From Bacteroidia bacterium (GTDB lineage Bacteria; Bacteroidota; Bacteroidia; Flavobacteriales; Flavobacteriaceae), in NCBI GenBank assembly GCA_030427585.1, contig JAUIBW010000016.1, positions 1 to 64,000 of the forward strand: DNA of 64,000 bases. The letters run 5' to 3'. A program made the translations under genes and the position numbers. Shown here piece after piece: positions 25,464-35,903 of the stretch (its first letter is position 1; each line of letters begins with the position of its first letter). The notes beneath the pieces are model-generated. The model searched no databases, was not told where the DNA came from, and saw nothing but the letters and a program-made list of their open reading frames with translations.

Positions 25464-25901
25464 ATGAAATCTTTACTAATCATTTTGTTTTTTGTGGCTT
25501 TTTCAAATACAAATAGTTACGCAAACAAAAATAATGCGGCAGTTAAAAATCAGGAAAAAGAAAATCAGGTTACTAAAAAAACAACTTTTTCTATTACTCG
25601 GCTTAACGGAAAAGATATTTCTAAAAGGAAGTTACATATCACTTTTGATGAAGAACAAAACTCTGCTTATGGGCATTCTGGCTGCAATACATTTTCGTCT
25701 AAGTATACTAAAAAGGACAAAACTATTTCTTTTAGTTTTCCTATTGCAACAAAAATGTATTGTGAAAAAAATGCAGCAATAGAAAAAGAGTTTTTTAAAA
25801 CCCTTATTGAAGTTAAAACCAGAATCCAGAAAGAAGATACTCTAATTTTAAAAGATAGCAATAAAAAAGAGTTATTCTTTGGGGTAAGATCCAAAGAATA
25901 A
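25464..25901 (+). CDS. Exported META-domain protein
   Basis: A signal peptide (about residues 1-20, ending NSYA) precedes one META domain, recognisable from ITRLNGKDI, SGCNTFSSKY and IATKMYCEKNAAIEKEF. The META/HslJ family is found in periplasmic stress and motility proteins; its biochemical role is unclear. The length of 145 residues is normal. The end of the gene, including its stop codon, lies inside a 17-bp perfect hairpin that probably ends transcription. Confidence 0.85.
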   Translation: MKSLLIILFFVAFSNTNSYANKNNAAVKNQEKENQVTKKTTFSITRLNGKDISKRKLHITFDEEQNSAYGHSGCNTFSSKYTKKDKTISFSFPIATKMYCEKNAAIEKEFFKTLIEVKTRIQKEDTLILKDSNKKELFFGVRSKE

Positions 25902-25907
25902 CTCTTT
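25866..25907. terminator. Convergent terminator overlapping the META stop codon
   Basis: AAAGAGTTATTCTTTGG (25866-25882) and CCAAAGAATAACTCTTT (25891-25907) form a perfect 17-bp stem with an 8-nt loop. It lies between the META gene and the convergent protease gene. Confidence 0.8.
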
Positions 25908-25926
25908 ATATCTTGTTGTTCTATTT

Positions 25927-27606
25927 CTAGAATTGCTTACTTACAATTACTTTTTTAGTAAAAGAAGTACCATCGGATGTATTTTTAACATAAATAAAAT
26001 ACATCCCAGTTGATTTATCCGACATATCAATTTGTCCTTTTTCATCAGACAATTTCCCAGAACCTACAACCATTCCTGAAATATTATAAAGATAATATTC
26101 TAATTTTCCTTCTACTGTATTAGTAATATTAATAACAGCTTCTGACGCGTTAAAAGAAACTGCTAACACTTTTTCTTCTTCAGGCTCTGGATCGATTGGC
26201 GGTGGTGGCGGTGGAGGTGGCGGGGTTCCTCCATTTTCTTGAGAAAGCATATTTAATGTTTCTCTTCCTGTATTATCGGGATCTAACCAGTTAGAAAGCC
26301 TGTTAGAATCTGCATTACCAAAACTCCACGAAACATTAAACCTACCATAAAAATCTGAAAGATCATTATCATTTGTTCCCGAACAAGCCGCTCCTCCTCC
26401 TGCAAGTTGTCCTACTATTCTACCATCTGGATTAAAAAGAGCAGAACCAGAAGATCCTCCTTCTGTAACTCCAAGGTCCCAATCTGTTACTTGCCAGGAA
26501 TCAACAGGGGCTGTTAACCCTTGAATGCTAGTTTTTATTTGTAATAGTGCTGTATTTTCTCTACATACCTTCATTATATCTCCACTGGGATGATGAATCC
26601 CAACTACAAAACTTGCTGCAACATCTCTTCTATCCCAACCGGCCCATTCTAAATCCCAGGACTCATCTAAGCCTCCATCTAAATTCAACAGTTTAAAATC
26701 AGATTCTGCATTTGCAGCTAATCTAGTAGCTCCACTCGTTGTTTGGTTTACTGTTGCATCTGTACTACCTGTAGTGGTTGCGCAAGAAGGATTAGGGCTA
26801 ATCCAATTAAAACGAAATGCCCAGGTAGATTCACTACCCGCATTACAATGATTAGCTGTCAAGAAATATGGAGCTTTATCATTTTTCGTATTATTAATTA
26901 ATGTTCCTGTACAAACAAAACCATCCATAATCACAAAAGCTACAGCATGTTTCAATCTATCTTTTAGTTCGTCAAAATCTTCTCCAACAGGACAATCCAC
27001 ATCTTGATTACAATCTCCTGATTCGTCTATTTTTTGCTGAATTTGAGTATCTGTAATCGAGCGATACCCATGAATTACTTTAGCAATACTTAATTGCCCT
27101 TTACCAGCAACAGAAGCAGGTTCAAAATATTCTATCCACACATTATCTCCTTCGATCATCCATGTACCTAGCATTTCATCTGGTCTATTAAAAATATTTG
27201 TATATGCTCCTAAAAGATCGGATCTATCATTATTATAAAGATATACGGTAGCTCCTCTAGGTATCTTATAGGTATCAAAAATAAAATTTAATGTCTTAGC
27301 TCCTTTTGATATAATATTAACACGCCATATTCTATCTCCATTGGGTAATTCGTCCCATACTCCCGAATTTTTAAGTCCAAGGTTTACTTTAAGTTCGTAA
27401 CCAAACCTCCACGGTCTTGATTTATCTAAATCATTCTTGGTATCTTCAGCTTTGATTTTAGCCAAGTCAAAACTCTTCATAAGCATAGGAACTATGCTTT
27501 TTTTGTTTTGCAAACTCCAACTTGTAGGTCTTCCTTCATTAGAAATCTGGGCATTAATCCCTAACGCACTTAATAATAATCCTAATACTATCAGCTTAAT
27601 TCTCAC
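25927..27606 (-). CDS. Secreted trypsin-like serine protease with T9SS sorting domain
   Basis: The protein is exported by a signal peptide (IVLGLLLSALGINA) and resembles lysyl-endopeptidase-like S1 proteases. Triad candidates are His in FLTANHCNAG, Asp in AESDFKLLNLD and Ser in EGGSSGSALF; paired cysteines (CTG, CATT, VCRE) fit the disulfides of that group. A proline run and acidic linker precede a C-terminal domain of about 75 residues (LAVSFNASEAVINIT ... GMYFIYVKN ... KKVIVSKQF) of the type IX secretion sorting class, so the enzyme is probably surface-bound or released. The start is GTG at 27606. A promoter with good spacing lies at 27634-27661. Confidence 0.9.
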   Translation of the reverse strand: MRIKLIVLGLLLSALGINAQISNEGRPTSWSLQNKKSIVPMLMKSFDLAKIKAEDTKNDLDKSRPWRFGYELKVNLGLKNSGVWDELPNGDRIWRVNIISKGAKTLNFIFDTYKIPRGATVYLYNNDRSDLLGAYTNIFNRPDEMLGTWMIEGDNVWIEYFEPASVAGKGQLSIAKVIHGYRSITDTQIQQKIDESGDCNQDVDCPVGEDFDELKDRLKHAVAFVIMDGFVCTGTLINNTKNDKAPYFLTANHCNAGSESTWAFRFNWISPNPSCATTTGSTDATVNQTTSGATRLAANAESDFKLLNLDGGLDESWDLEWAGWDRRDVAASFVVGIHHPSGDIMKVCRENTALLQIKTSIQGLTAPVDSWQVTDWDLGVTEGGSSGSALFNPDGRIVGQLAGGGAACSGTNDNDLSDFYGRFNVSWSFGNADSNRLSNWLDPDNTGRETLNMLSQENGGTPPPPPPPPPIDPEPEEEKVLAVSFNASEAVINITNTVEGKLEYYLYNISGMVVGSGKLSDEKGQIDMSDKSTGMYFIYVKNTSDGTSFTKKVIVSKQF

Positions 27607-27633
27607 AACCGTTTATTTTTTTAATTGATAAAA

Positions 27634-27661
27634 CAAATTTAACTATTTAAGAATACTTCAA
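27634..27661 (-). promoter_or_regulatory. Promoter of the protease gene
   Basis: On the minus strand, TTG at 27659-27661 and TAAATTTG at 27634-27641 are 17 bases apart, which fits the Bacteroidota consensus. The start codon lies about 20 bases beyond the expected transcription start. Confidence 0.5.
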
Positions 27662-27723
27662 TATCAAAATAAAACTATTAATTTTCCAATTAAATTGTCT
27701 TGATCAAAAATTAATTTCTATAT

Positions 27724-29484
27724 ATGTCTCTAAATATTGTATCTAACCCTCTAATTGATAGGCTTCCCGCACATTTAAAACAATTCATAAAACCTCAAAA
27801 TTATGAAGAGTATACGCCGATAAATCAAGCCGTTTGGAGGTATGTTATGCGCAAAAACACCACTTCTCTTAGTAAAGTTGCTCATAATTCTTACCTAAAT
27901 GGCCTTAAAAAGACAGGAATTTCGATCGATAAGATTCCAAGTATGTATGGAATGAATCGAATTTTAAAAGAAATTGGTTGGGCGGCCGTAGCTGTAGATG
28001 GGTTTATCCCTCCTAATGCATTTATGGAGTTTCAGGCATATAATATTCTTGTTATCGCATCAGAAATCAGGCAATTAGAAAATATTGAATACACCCCTGC
28101 TCCCGATATAATTCATGAAGCAGCGGGGCATGCTCCTATCATTGCTAATCCTGATTATGCAGAGTACCTACGGCGTTTCGGAAAAATTGGTTGCAAAGCA
28201 ATCTCTTCTAAAAAAGATTATGATATGTATGAAGCTGTGCGTACACTGTCTATTCTAAAAGAAGCATACGGTACAAATCCAAAAGAGATAGAAGAAGCAG
28301 AAAGAAAAATAGAAGCGTTACAAAATCAAAAAGAAAATCCTTCAGAAATGGCTTTGATACGCAACCTGCATTGGTGGACGGTTGAATATGGCCTAATTGG
28401 TACAGTAGATGAGCCTAGAATCTATGGTGCAGGATTGCTTTCCTCGATTGGAGAAAGCGAATGGTGTATGACTAACAATGTAAAAAAACTGCCATACTCT
28501 CCCGATGCTGCTTTTCAGGATTTTGACATCACCAAACCACAACCTCAACTCTTTGTGACCCCAGATTTTGCTTATTTATGTCAGGTATTAGAAGAATTTG
28601 CAGATACTATGGCATTAAGAAAGGGGGGACACAGAGGGCTTGCAAAATTAATCGAATCAGAAAATTTAGGTACTATAGAGCTAAGTACTGGTCTACAAGT
28701 CTCGGGAGTATTTACCCGAATGATAAAAAATGAGGATAACGAAGTTATTTATTTTGAAACTAGTGGCCCAACAGCACTTTCTTTTAGAGAAAAAGAGCTT
28801 ATTGGTCATGGCATAGAGGCTCACCCGAATGGACTTAGATCTCCTCTTGGAAAATTAAAAGGTATCAATCTTGCTATAGAAAACATGTCTCCAAGAGACC
28901 TGAAAGCTTATAATTTTTATGATGGAGAGTATATAGAATTCGAATTCGAAAGTGGGATTACTGTTGCCGGAACCAATATTACCGGGATAAGAAACATAAA
29001 AGGTGAATTGATTTTAATCCAGTTTAGCGAGTGTACTATTACATATAAAGACGAATATCTTTTTAAACCAGAATGGGGTACTTTTGATTTGGCCGTCGGA
29101 AAAGAAATCGTATCTGCTTTCTCTGGCCCAGCAGATGATAACTCATTTGATTTAGTAACTCATAACCCTTCTTCGGTTACTGCACAAAGAACATATTCTG
29201 AAAAAGAAAAAGATCTCCATTCTTTATACTTATCTGTTAAAAATATTAGAGAGGGAAAAAATACCACGTTTTCATTGGAGGCCGTATTCGAAATTTTAGA
29301 GAAAGACCACCCTAGCGATTGGTTACTCTCTTTAGAAATTTATGAATTAGTTTATGATAGAGATTCAATATTTGCTTCGCAAGTATTAGAACATCTTAAA
29401 AACTTACAATCCAAAAGACCTAATATTAAACATCTAATTAGTAGCGGTATTGATACTGTGGCCAATTCAGAATTTACGGTATAG
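27724..29484 (+). CDS. phhA: Phenylalanine 4-monooxygenase with long C-terminal extension
   Basis: This pterin-dependent enzyme hydroxylates phenylalanine to tyrosine. The catalytic domain occupies about residues 1-320, with iron-binding His131 and His136 in DIIHEAAGHAPII and the later glutamate in HWWTVEYGLIG. Typical bacterial enzymes have about 260-300 residues; this one has 586. The extra C-terminal half (from about 320, ELSTGLQVSGVFTRM and on) has no domain I can name; extended forms are known from Bacteroidota. It stands alone, divergent from the protease gene, and gives the cell a second entry for phenylalanine besides the nearby paa block. Confidence 0.9.
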   Translation: MSLNIVSNPLIDRLPAHLKQFIKPQNYEEYTPINQAVWRYVMRKNTTSLSKVAHNSYLNGLKKTGISIDKIPSMYGMNRILKEIGWAAVAVDGFIPPNAFMEFQAYNILVIASEIRQLENIEYTPAPDIIHEAAGHAPIIANPDYAEYLRRFGKIGCKAISSKKDYDMYEAVRTLSILKEAYGTNPKEIEEAERKIEALQNQKENPSEMALIRNLHWWTVEYGLIGTVDEPRIYGAGLLSSIGESEWCMTNNVKKLPYSPDAAFQDFDITKPQPQLFVTPDFAYLCQVLEEFADTMALRKGGHRGLAKLIESENLGTIELSTGLQVSGVFTRMIKNEDNEVIYFETSGPTALSFREKELIGHGIEAHPNGLRSPLGKLKGINLAIENMSPRDLKAYNFYDGEYIEFEFESGITVAGTNITGIRNIKGELILIQFSECTITYKDEYLFKPEWGTFDLAVGKEIVSAFSGPADDNSFDLVTHNPSSVTAQRTYSEKEKDLHSLYLSVKNIREGKNTTFSLEAVFEILEKDHPSDWLLSLEIYELVYDRDSIFASQVLEHLKNLQSKRPNIKHLISSGIDTVANSEFTV

Positions 29485-29807
29485 AATACTTATTTCTCTT
29501 TTTAAATAATTTCTTCAAAAATTATGGCTTCTAGAATATTTAATTTGCCTCTATAAAAGTGTGTGTGTTTCTAAAATTCTTGACCAAAAAGACTAAAAAA
29601 ACACTAAAAAACTTACTATCAGTCACTTAATTACAAAACATGATTTAATATGCATGCATAATAAATATATAAAAAACAAAAAATCACTTGTCAATTTTTA
29701 TGGTCTAACCACATTTCTTTTGAGTATTTAATACATTAAAAATCAGCATAATAAAATATCATTTTCCTAATTTTAAAAGACAAAACTAACTTAGGTATAT
29801 TAAAATT
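29485..29807. other. Intergenic region, no gene seen
   Basis: The 323 bases between phhA and the lipoprotein gene hold only AT-rich sequence, with a short palindrome TATGCATGCATA near 29648. Confidence 0.4.
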
Positions 29808-30983
29808 ATGAAAAAATCATTTTTACTTTTAAATGTAGTTCTCGTTTCCTTGTTATTATTTAATTGTGAAACAGAAGAAGTAGTCGTTAACGAAACTAAT
29901 GTCGTTCAAAACAAGAATAGAATAGACAAAAAGAAAATCGCATTTGACCTAATTGATTTACTAACAAACACAGAGTTTAACACTAATATTGTAGAGACAT
30001 TAGCCAAAGATCGAACACCGGGGATCAAGTTATCTAAAGTATTAAAAGAAAACGCCGCCTTATTATCGGATCAAGAATCCTATCAATCCTTAAAAAAGAT
30101 AGTAGATAAAGCAGATAACCAGCTACAATCTAACAAGATACCTGATGATATAGAAATACCAGAATTATGGTTACAAAAACCTGATAATAAATCGGTTCAT
30201 TATAATGATCTATTAATATCATTTGCTCCCGAAGGTGATGAAAAATCATGGACAAAAATTGAAGCGTATACACTCGATGGAGAAACCGTTTTTCTAGACG
30301 TTAAAAATGTTCCCAATGTACCCGTACTTGTCATAGAAACCAAAGGTTATGAAACCTTAAAAGCAGAAGTAGATTATATGAACAAACAATTACGAACTGC
30401 TGGATTACAAAATAATCGTTTTGGATCTGCTAAAATGGACTTAAGCCCTTCTTCAAAAGTCAATTCGGGACTTGAAACTACCAAATTAGATAAAATACGA
30501 TTACAAAACGATGAGGAGCCCTGGATTAGTGGCGCTGCAGAAGTTTATGCTATTACTTCTGGAATAAAAAACACCAGCAATGAAGCTGAAGTAAAGATCA
30601 TACCTATGTATTATCTAGATTATGAAGGTACCACATATTACCCTAACCAGATCATGCTTTTTTGGGACGATTATAAATACCAGGCAGCAAATATTCAATT
30701 ATTCGAAAAAGACGATAACTACAATTTCAAGCAATTGGTTACCATTATTGTTGATGGTATTTTTCAAATTGTTGGTACGGTTTCTGGACAGCCGTGGGTA
30801 AATGTACTTGGGCAGGTAGCAGGAGCTATATTACAGGCAATGCCAGATGAATGGTATACTAATAACGATGATTATGTAGACTCTTTGTACACCATTCAAA
30901 AAAACAAAACTTATACTAATCATATAGGTGCTCGAGGTAATGCAACCGTTACTTTATCTCCTCTGTTTATCCCTAATAATTAA
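29808..30983 (+). CDS. Lipoprotein of unknown function (possibly DUF3103-like)
   Basis: The start MKKSFLLLNVVLVSLLLFNC is a lipoprotein signal with the acylated Cys20. The mature protein of about 370 residues begins with a long charged helix-forming region, then has SVHYNDLLISFAPEGDEKSW and NVPNVPVLVIETKGYETL, a layout that reminds me of the DUF3103 family, but this is a weak match from memory. The C-terminal part (PMYYLDYEGTTYYPNQIMLF and a glycine/alanine-rich helix) may bind a ligand or membrane. It is a single gene with a strong shared terminator. Confidence 0.6.
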   Translation: MKKSFLLLNVVLVSLLLFNCETEEVVVNETNVVQNKNRIDKKKIAFDLIDLLTNTEFNTNIVETLAKDRTPGIKLSKVLKENAALLSDQESYQSLKKIVDKADNQLQSNKIPDDIEIPELWLQKPDNKSVHYNDLLISFAPEGDEKSWTKIEAYTLDGETVFLDVKNVPNVPVLVIETKGYETLKAEVDYMNKQLRTAGLQNNRFGSAKMDLSPSSKVNSGLETTKLDKIRLQNDEEPWISGAAEVYAITSGIKNTSNEAEVKIIPMYYLDYEGTTYYPNQIMLFWDDYKYQAANIQLFEKDDNYNFKQLVTIIVDGIFQIVGTVSGQPWVNVLGQVAGAILQAMPDEWYTNNDDYVDSLYTIQKNKTYTNHIGARGNATVTLSPLFIPNN

Positions 30984-31001
30984 ACAATACACTATAAAAG
31001 C

Positions 31002-31038
31002 AAAAAAGGTGGCTGTATTTACTACTGTCACCTTTTTT
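31002..31038. terminator. Convergent terminator
   Basis: AAAAAAGGTG (31002-31011) and CACCTTTTTT (31029-31038) form a 10-bp stem with flanking T and A runs, between the lipoprotein gene and the convergent GSCFA gene. Confidence 0.8.
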
Positions 31039-31064
31039 ATTTTAATCATAGAATTCATACATAA

Positions 31065-32018
31065 TTATTCTCCCCAAATCATATGAGGGAATTCCTGATA
31101 AAGTTGATACTTTTTTGACTCTAGTCTTTCTAAAAATTCTAAGTGCCGCTTACTTTTTGGGTTAAACGGCCTATGCATCATTCCTTTTTTAATTTCTTCA
31201 ACTCTATGCATAGTCTGGGCAGTTTTTTCAGAAATCCAAACTTCAGAAAAACGTTCCCAAATATAATCTATCGCCAACGCATTAGGGTGAATCATATCTA
31301 CATTGTAAAACCTATAATCCCTAAGTTCATCCATCATAATTTCATAAGAGGGAAAATAACTTAGATTTTTATTGCTACTCATAGTTTGATGTACCGATGT
31401 GATTAAATGGGACTTACTTCTATTGTTTTCTACAAACCCATCTTTACTATGCCGTACCGGAGAAACGGTAAATACAATTTCTGCTGATGGGTTAATACCT
31501 CTAATTAGATGTATACAATTCTGAAGGCATTGATTGATCTCATCTACAGATAATAATTCTTTTTCAAACTCTCTTTGCGGAATTTTATGACAATTCGCCA
31601 CCACCATATCCAGAGATTTTAATCGATACACCCAAGCGGTTCCTAAAGTGATAAAAACATGTGTCGCAGATTTAATATGCTTTCTTGTAGTCGTTAATGC
31701 AGTATTTAAATTAGACAATACTACATTTTGATCAGCATTACTTAAAGAGGAGTGTGCATCAAAACAATGCCATTGTTCATTGATATAAAACAAATCGGTA
31801 TCGGTATATCGTTCTCCTTGAGTAGCCATCCACAAAAATGTTTCTATGGCTTTAGGATGAAATAATATTCCAAATGGATTGATCTTATTCCTGAACTTAA
31901 AGTATTCGAATTTCTCTCCTATGTTTTCTGCAAAACATGAACCTAACAATAAAAGTTCTGAGTTATAATCAACTTTTGGTTCTTGAGACTGTAGCGTTAT
32001 TTTGGTTTGTAGGTTCAT
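31065..32018 (-). CDS. GSCFA-domain protein
   Basis: The family motif is visible near the N-terminus as LLLGSCFAENIGEKFEYFKF, followed by NPFGILFHPKAIE and a TVSPVRH segment, with DMIHPNALA near the end, the GDSL/SGNH-like layout of GSCFA proteins. They are presumed hydrolases or acyltransferases of unknown substrate and are common in Bacteroidota, often next to alaS as here. The length of 317 residues is normal. Confidence 0.85.
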   Translation of the reverse strand: MNLQTKITLQSQEPKVDYNSELLLLGSCFAENIGEKFEYFKFRNKINPFGILFHPKAIETFLWMATQGERYTDTDLFYINEQWHCFDAHSSLSNADQNVVLSNLNTALTTTRKHIKSATHVFITLGTAWVYRLKSLDMVVANCHKIPQREFEKELLSVDEINQCLQNCIHLIRGINPSAEIVFTVSPVRHSKDGFVENNRSKSHLITSVHQTMSSNKNLSYFPSYEIMMDELRDYRFYNVDMIHPNALAIDYIWERFSEVWISEKTAQTMHRVEEIKKGMMHRPFNPKSKRHLEFLERLESKKYQLYQEFPHMIWGE

Positions 32019-32035
32019 AAGTCTCTTTACTCCAA

Positions 32036-32058
32036 CCCCTTCCTTTATGCGGAAGAGG
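32036..32058. repeat. Short hairpin between alaS and the GSCFA gene
   Basis: CCCCTTCC and GGAAGAGG pair with one mismatch around TTTATGC. It may be a remnant of a dispersed repeat or a weak terminator for alaS. Confidence 0.4.
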
Positions 32059-32078
32059 GAGAGTTTTATAATTTAAGA

Positions 32079-34712
32079 TTATTTCAAATATTGTTTTGCA
32101 TTTTCTAATGCTTCTTCTATACCTGCGGGATTCTTCCCTCCTGCAGTAGCAAAAAATGGTTGTCCACCGCCACCACCTTGGATATACTTGCCAAGTTCGC
32201 GAACCATCTGCCCGGCATTCAACTGTTTCTCTTCTACCAGATTTTTAGAAATATAACATGACAACAGGGCTTTTCCTTTCTGATCTGATCCGAATAGCAT
32301 TACAACATTTTCAAGTTCACCTCCTAATTCGAAAGACAAATCTTTAATTCCGGCTGCATCTAAATCTACTTTTTTGGCCAAAAATTTAACACCATTTACA
32401 TCTTCGAATTCTGATTTAAGATCTCCTTTTAGGTTTTTAGCCTTATCCTTTAGAAGCGCTTCTATCTGTTTTTTCAGACTTGAGTTTTCTTCTTGTAATG
32501 ATACAATAGTTTTTAGAGGATCGTTTGTTTTAAGAGCTGCTTTTACTTCTCCATACGCTTCAGATTGAGTTGTAAAAAATTCTTTTGCTGCATCCCCGGT
32601 AATTGCTTCAATTCTACGAATTCCTGCTGCAATTGCACTTTCTGATACAATTTTAAAGTGCCATATGCTACTGGTATTTTTTACATGAGTACCCCCACAA
32701 AGCTCCATAGATTCTCCAAATCGTATGGTTCTTACGGTGTCTCCATATTTTTCTCCAAACAGTGCTATTGCTCCTTCTGCTATTGCCTGATCATAAGAAA
32801 TATTGCGTTGCTCTTCTAGCGGGAGCTGTTCTCGAATTCTCGCATTTACAAAATACTCGACTTCTTTTAATTCTTCGGTAGTCATTTTAGCAAAATGAGA
32901 GAAGTCAAAACGTAAATTACCACTATGAACCATCGATCCTTTTTGTTCTACATGTGTACCCAAAATGGCACGCAATGCCTGGTGCATCAAATGTGTTGCC
33001 GTATGGTTACAAGCAGATCTAGAACGTTGTTTTTCATCTACCACAGCAGTCAAAGTCTCGTCTATATGCTTAGGTAAGTTTTTAGTAAAATGAATGATCA
33101 GATTATTTTCTTTCTTGGTATCTATGATATATACCACATCTCCATTAGGCACCTCTAGATATCCTTTATCTCCAACCTGTCCTCCTCCTTCGGGGTAAAA
33201 GGGTGTTTTATCAAATACTAACTGATACAGTTCTCCATCTTTCTTACTATTTACTTTGCGATAACGGGTTACTTTTACATTGGTTTTAAGATGATCATAT
33301 CCAATAAAATTTTCTGTAGTAGTATCATCTAGTAATATTTTCCAATCTCCTGCAGTTACTTGTGATGCTGCTCTGGATCTATCTTTTTGTTTCTGAAGCT
33401 CTATTTCAAAAGCTTTTTCATCTAATTCATATCCCTGCTCACTTAAAATTAAAGCTGTTAAATCAATCGGAAAACCAAAAGTATCATACAACTCAAAAGC
33501 TTTCTCTCCAGAGATTATATTTCCATTGGTATTTTTGATCACATTTTCTAGCAATACTAATCCCTGATCTAATGTTCTTAAAAAAGATTGTTCTTCTTCT
33601 TTAATTACATTAGTGATTAAGTTTTTCTGAGCTTTCAATTCTGGGAAAGCTTTACTCATTTGTTTGCTAAGTGTTTCTACCAGCTTATAGATAAAAGGCT
33701 CTTTGGTATCCAGAAAAGTAAACCCATATCGAATAGCTCTACGTAAAATTCTTCGTATCACATATCCTGCTCCTGTATTACTAGGTAGTTGGCCATCTGC
33801 AATAGAAAATGAAACAGCTCTTACATGATCAGCAATAACACGAATTGCAACACTTACTTTTCCATCAGCATTAGTTGGTAAACTATTTTTATCGTATGTA
33901 GAATTGGTGATCGTTTCAATTTCTCGAAGTAAAGGTGTAAAAACATCAGTATCATAATTTGATTTCGCCCCTTGTAGTACCATACATAAACGTTCGAAAC
34001 CCATCCCGGTATCTACATGCTGTGCGGGCAACTTCTCTAGTGATCCATCTGCTTTTCGGTTATACTGCATAAAAACCAGGTTCCAGATCTCTACCACTTG
34101 TGGATGATCCATATTTACCAGGTCCCGGCCAGGAGTTTTAGCTTTTTCCTCATCAGAACGAATATCTACATGAATCTCAGAACAAGGGCCGCAAGGTCCC
34201 TGATCTCCCATTTCCCAGAAATTATCTTTCTTATTTCCCATAATGATACGATCTTCGGGAACAATAGCTGTCCAAAGATCATAAGCTTCCTGATCCATAT
34301 CCAGATTTTCATCTTTGGCACCTTCAAAAACAGAAACATAAAGCATGTCTTTATCTATACCATATACTTCTGTTAATAATTCCCAAGCCCATTGGATTGC
34401 TTCTTTTTTAAAGTAATCTCCAAAACTCCAATTCCCAAGCATTTCAAACATGGTATGGTGATAAGTATCCATACCCACTTCTTCCAGGTCATTATGTTTA
34501 CCACTTACACGCAAACATTTTTGAGTATCTGTTATTCGATTACTTTTTGGAATACCATTACCTAAAAAGAATTCTTTAAACTGGTTCATCCCGGCATTAG
34601 TAAACATTAAAGTAGGATCATCTTTAATTACCATTGGCGCAGAAGGCACGATGCTATGTTTTTTGGATTTAAAAAACTCTAAAAATTGATTTCGTATTTC
34701 TTGGGATTTCAT
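32079..34712 (-). CDS. alaS: Alanyl-tRNA synthetase
   Basis: This enzyme charges tRNA-Ala. The class II catalytic core starts with [20 protein letters not shown] and contains [16 protein letters not shown]. The editing domain carries the zinc ligands in [11 protein letters not shown] and [12 protein letters not shown], and the C-Ala domain closes the protein with [14 protein letters not shown]. The length of 877 residues is normal and the frame is intact. It is a single gene, divergent from the M23 peptidase gene. Confidence 0.97.
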   Translation of the reverse strand: MKSQEIRNQFLEFFKSKKHSIVPSAPMVIKDDPTLMFTNAGMNQFKEFFLGNGIPKSNRITDTQKCLRVSGKHNDLEEVGMDTYHHTMFEMLGNWSFGDYFKKEAIQWAWELLTEVYGIDKDMLYVSVFEGAKDENLDMDQEAYDLWTAIVPEDRIIMGNKKDNFWEMGDQGPCGPCSEIHVDIRSDEEKAKTPGRDLVNMDHPQVVEIWNLVFMQYNRKADGSLEKLPAQHVDTGMGFERLCMVLQGAKSNYDTDVFTPLLREIETITNSTYDKNSLPTNADGKVSVAIRVIADHVRAVSFSIADGQLPSNTGAGYVIRRILRRAIRYGFTFLDTKEPFIYKLVETLSKQMSKAFPELKAQKNLITNVIKEEEQSFLRTLDQGLVLLENVIKNTNGNIISGEKAFELYDTFGFPIDLTALILSEQGYELDEKAFEIELQKQKDRSRAASQVTAGDWKILLDDTTTENFIGYDHLKTNVKVTRYRKVNSKKDGELYQLVFDKTPFYPEGGGQVGDKGYLEVPNGDVVYIIDTKKENNLIIHFTKNLPKHIDETLTAVVDEKQRSRSACNHTATHLMHQALRAILGTHVEQKGSMVHSGNLRFDFSHFAKMTTEELKEVEYFVNARIREQLPLEEQRNISYDQAIAEGAIALFGEKYGDTVRTIRFGESMELCGGTHVKNTSSIWHFKIVSESAIAAGIRRIEAITGDAAKEFFTTQSEAYGEVKAALKTNDPLKTIVSLQEENSSLKKQIEALLKDKAKNLKGDLKSEFEDVNGVKFLAKKVDLDAAGIKDLSFELGGELENVVMLFGSDQKGKALLSCYISKNLVEEKQLNAGQMVRELGKYIQGGGGGQPFFATAGGKNPAGIEEALENAKQYLK

Positions 34713-34842
34713 GAATTCTATGTATTACTATTTTTTCGAAATAAAACATTTAATACAATCGCGATCGTTATTTTGCGTTGTTTTAAAAAAAAGATTCTAA
34801 ATCGATATTTGTCAGTTTTTTCTGGACTTTGCAACAATTTGT

Positions 34843-34850
34843 TATATTTG
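34843..34850 (+). promoter_or_regulatory. -7 box for the M23-CapA-MerR-LemA-TPM operon
   Basis: TATATTTG fits TAnnTTTG and lies inside the inverted repeat GCAACAA/TTGTTGC (34831-34854), about 70 bases before the M23 start. No well-spaced TTG is seen upstream, so the -33 half is doubtful. Confidence 0.4.
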
Positions 34851-34919
34851 TTGCGATGTCTTGGTTTTTTATAAACCACATATTGGTTGATATCCTGCAA
34901 AAATAGCATATTTTAGATT

Positions 34920-35897
34920 ATGTCAAAGGTTAAATATTACTATGATAGTGAGACGCTTTCTTATCGTAGAATTGAGCAAAAGAAAGGTCGTAAATTTGGT
35001 ATAGTGGCATTAGGAGTTGTTAGCTCTTTTTTAGCCGGTTTTATCCTTCTTCTTATTTATCTTAACATCCCTCAATTAGAGACTCCCAAAGAAAAAGCAT
35101 ATAAAAGAGAACTAGAGAATATGCAGCTTCAGTATGATTTAATGAATCAAAGATTGAAGCGAGATGAAGATATTCTAAAAGAAATCGCAGAACGTGACGA
35201 CAACATTTATCGTCTTTATTTTGGGGCCAATCCTATTCCTGAAGAATTACGCAATGCTGGGTTTGGAGGTGTAAATCGGTATAAAAACTTAGAAGGTTTT
35301 GACAATTCTGATATTATTATTGAAAGCAGTGAGCGTATCGACAAATTGACGAAACAGATTGTGGTTCAATCAAAATCTCTTGATGAAATTGCATCATTGG
35401 CAGAGAAAAAAGAAGAATTACTAGCTACAATCCCTGCTATACAACCTATACAAAACTCAGATTTAAAACGTATGGCTTCTGGTTACGGATGGAGAAGTGA
35501 TCCTTTTACCAAAGCGCGAAAATTTCATTACGGAATGGATTTTTCGGCTAATACAGGAACGCCGGTTTATGCATCGGGTAATGGTGTAGTAACCCGCGCA
35601 GATGCTAATTCTTCTGGATATGGAAAGCATATTCGTATTGATCATGGTTTTAATTATGTGAGTTTATATGCCCACCTAAGTAAATACAATGTAGAGAAGG
35701 GTCAGAAAGTAAATCGTGGAGATATAATTGGCTATGTAGGAAGTACAGGAAGATCGGTAGCACCTCATCTGCACTATGAAATTTTTAAAGATGGTGAACG
35801 TATCAATCCTCGTAATTTTTACTACGGAAGTTTAACTTCTGAAGAATTTAGTGAAATGCTGAAAGCCTCTAATTTAATTAATGAAACTTTAGATTAA
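34920..35897 (+). CDS. M23 family metallopeptidase, membrane-anchored
   Basis: The protein is a LytM-type peptidase that cuts peptidoglycan cross-bridges or regulates amidases. A short basic cytosolic start is followed by one membrane helix (about 28-48), a coiled-coil stretch in the periplasm (about 60-170) and the LytM domain (190-300) with the zinc motifs HYGMDFSANTGTPVYASG and HLHYEIFKDG. The length of 325 residues is typical. It heads a same-strand run of six genes with very short gaps. Confidence 0.92.
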   Translation: MSKVKYYYDSETLSYRRIEQKKGRKFGIVALGVVSSFLAGFILLLIYLNIPQLETPKEKAYKRELENMQLQYDLMNQRLKRDEDILKEIAERDDNIYRLYFGANPIPEELRNAGFGGVNRYKNLEGFDNSDIIIESSERIDKLTKQIVVQSKSLDEIASLAEKKEELLATIPAIQPIQNSDLKRMASGYGWRSDPFTKARKFHYGMDFSANTGTPVYASGNGVVTRADANSSGYGKHIRIDHGFNYVSLYAHLSKYNVEKGQKVNRGDIIGYVGSTGRSVAPHLHYEIFKDGERINPRNFYYGSLTSEEFSEMLKASNLINETLD

Positions 35898-35903
35898 ACA
35901 TCA

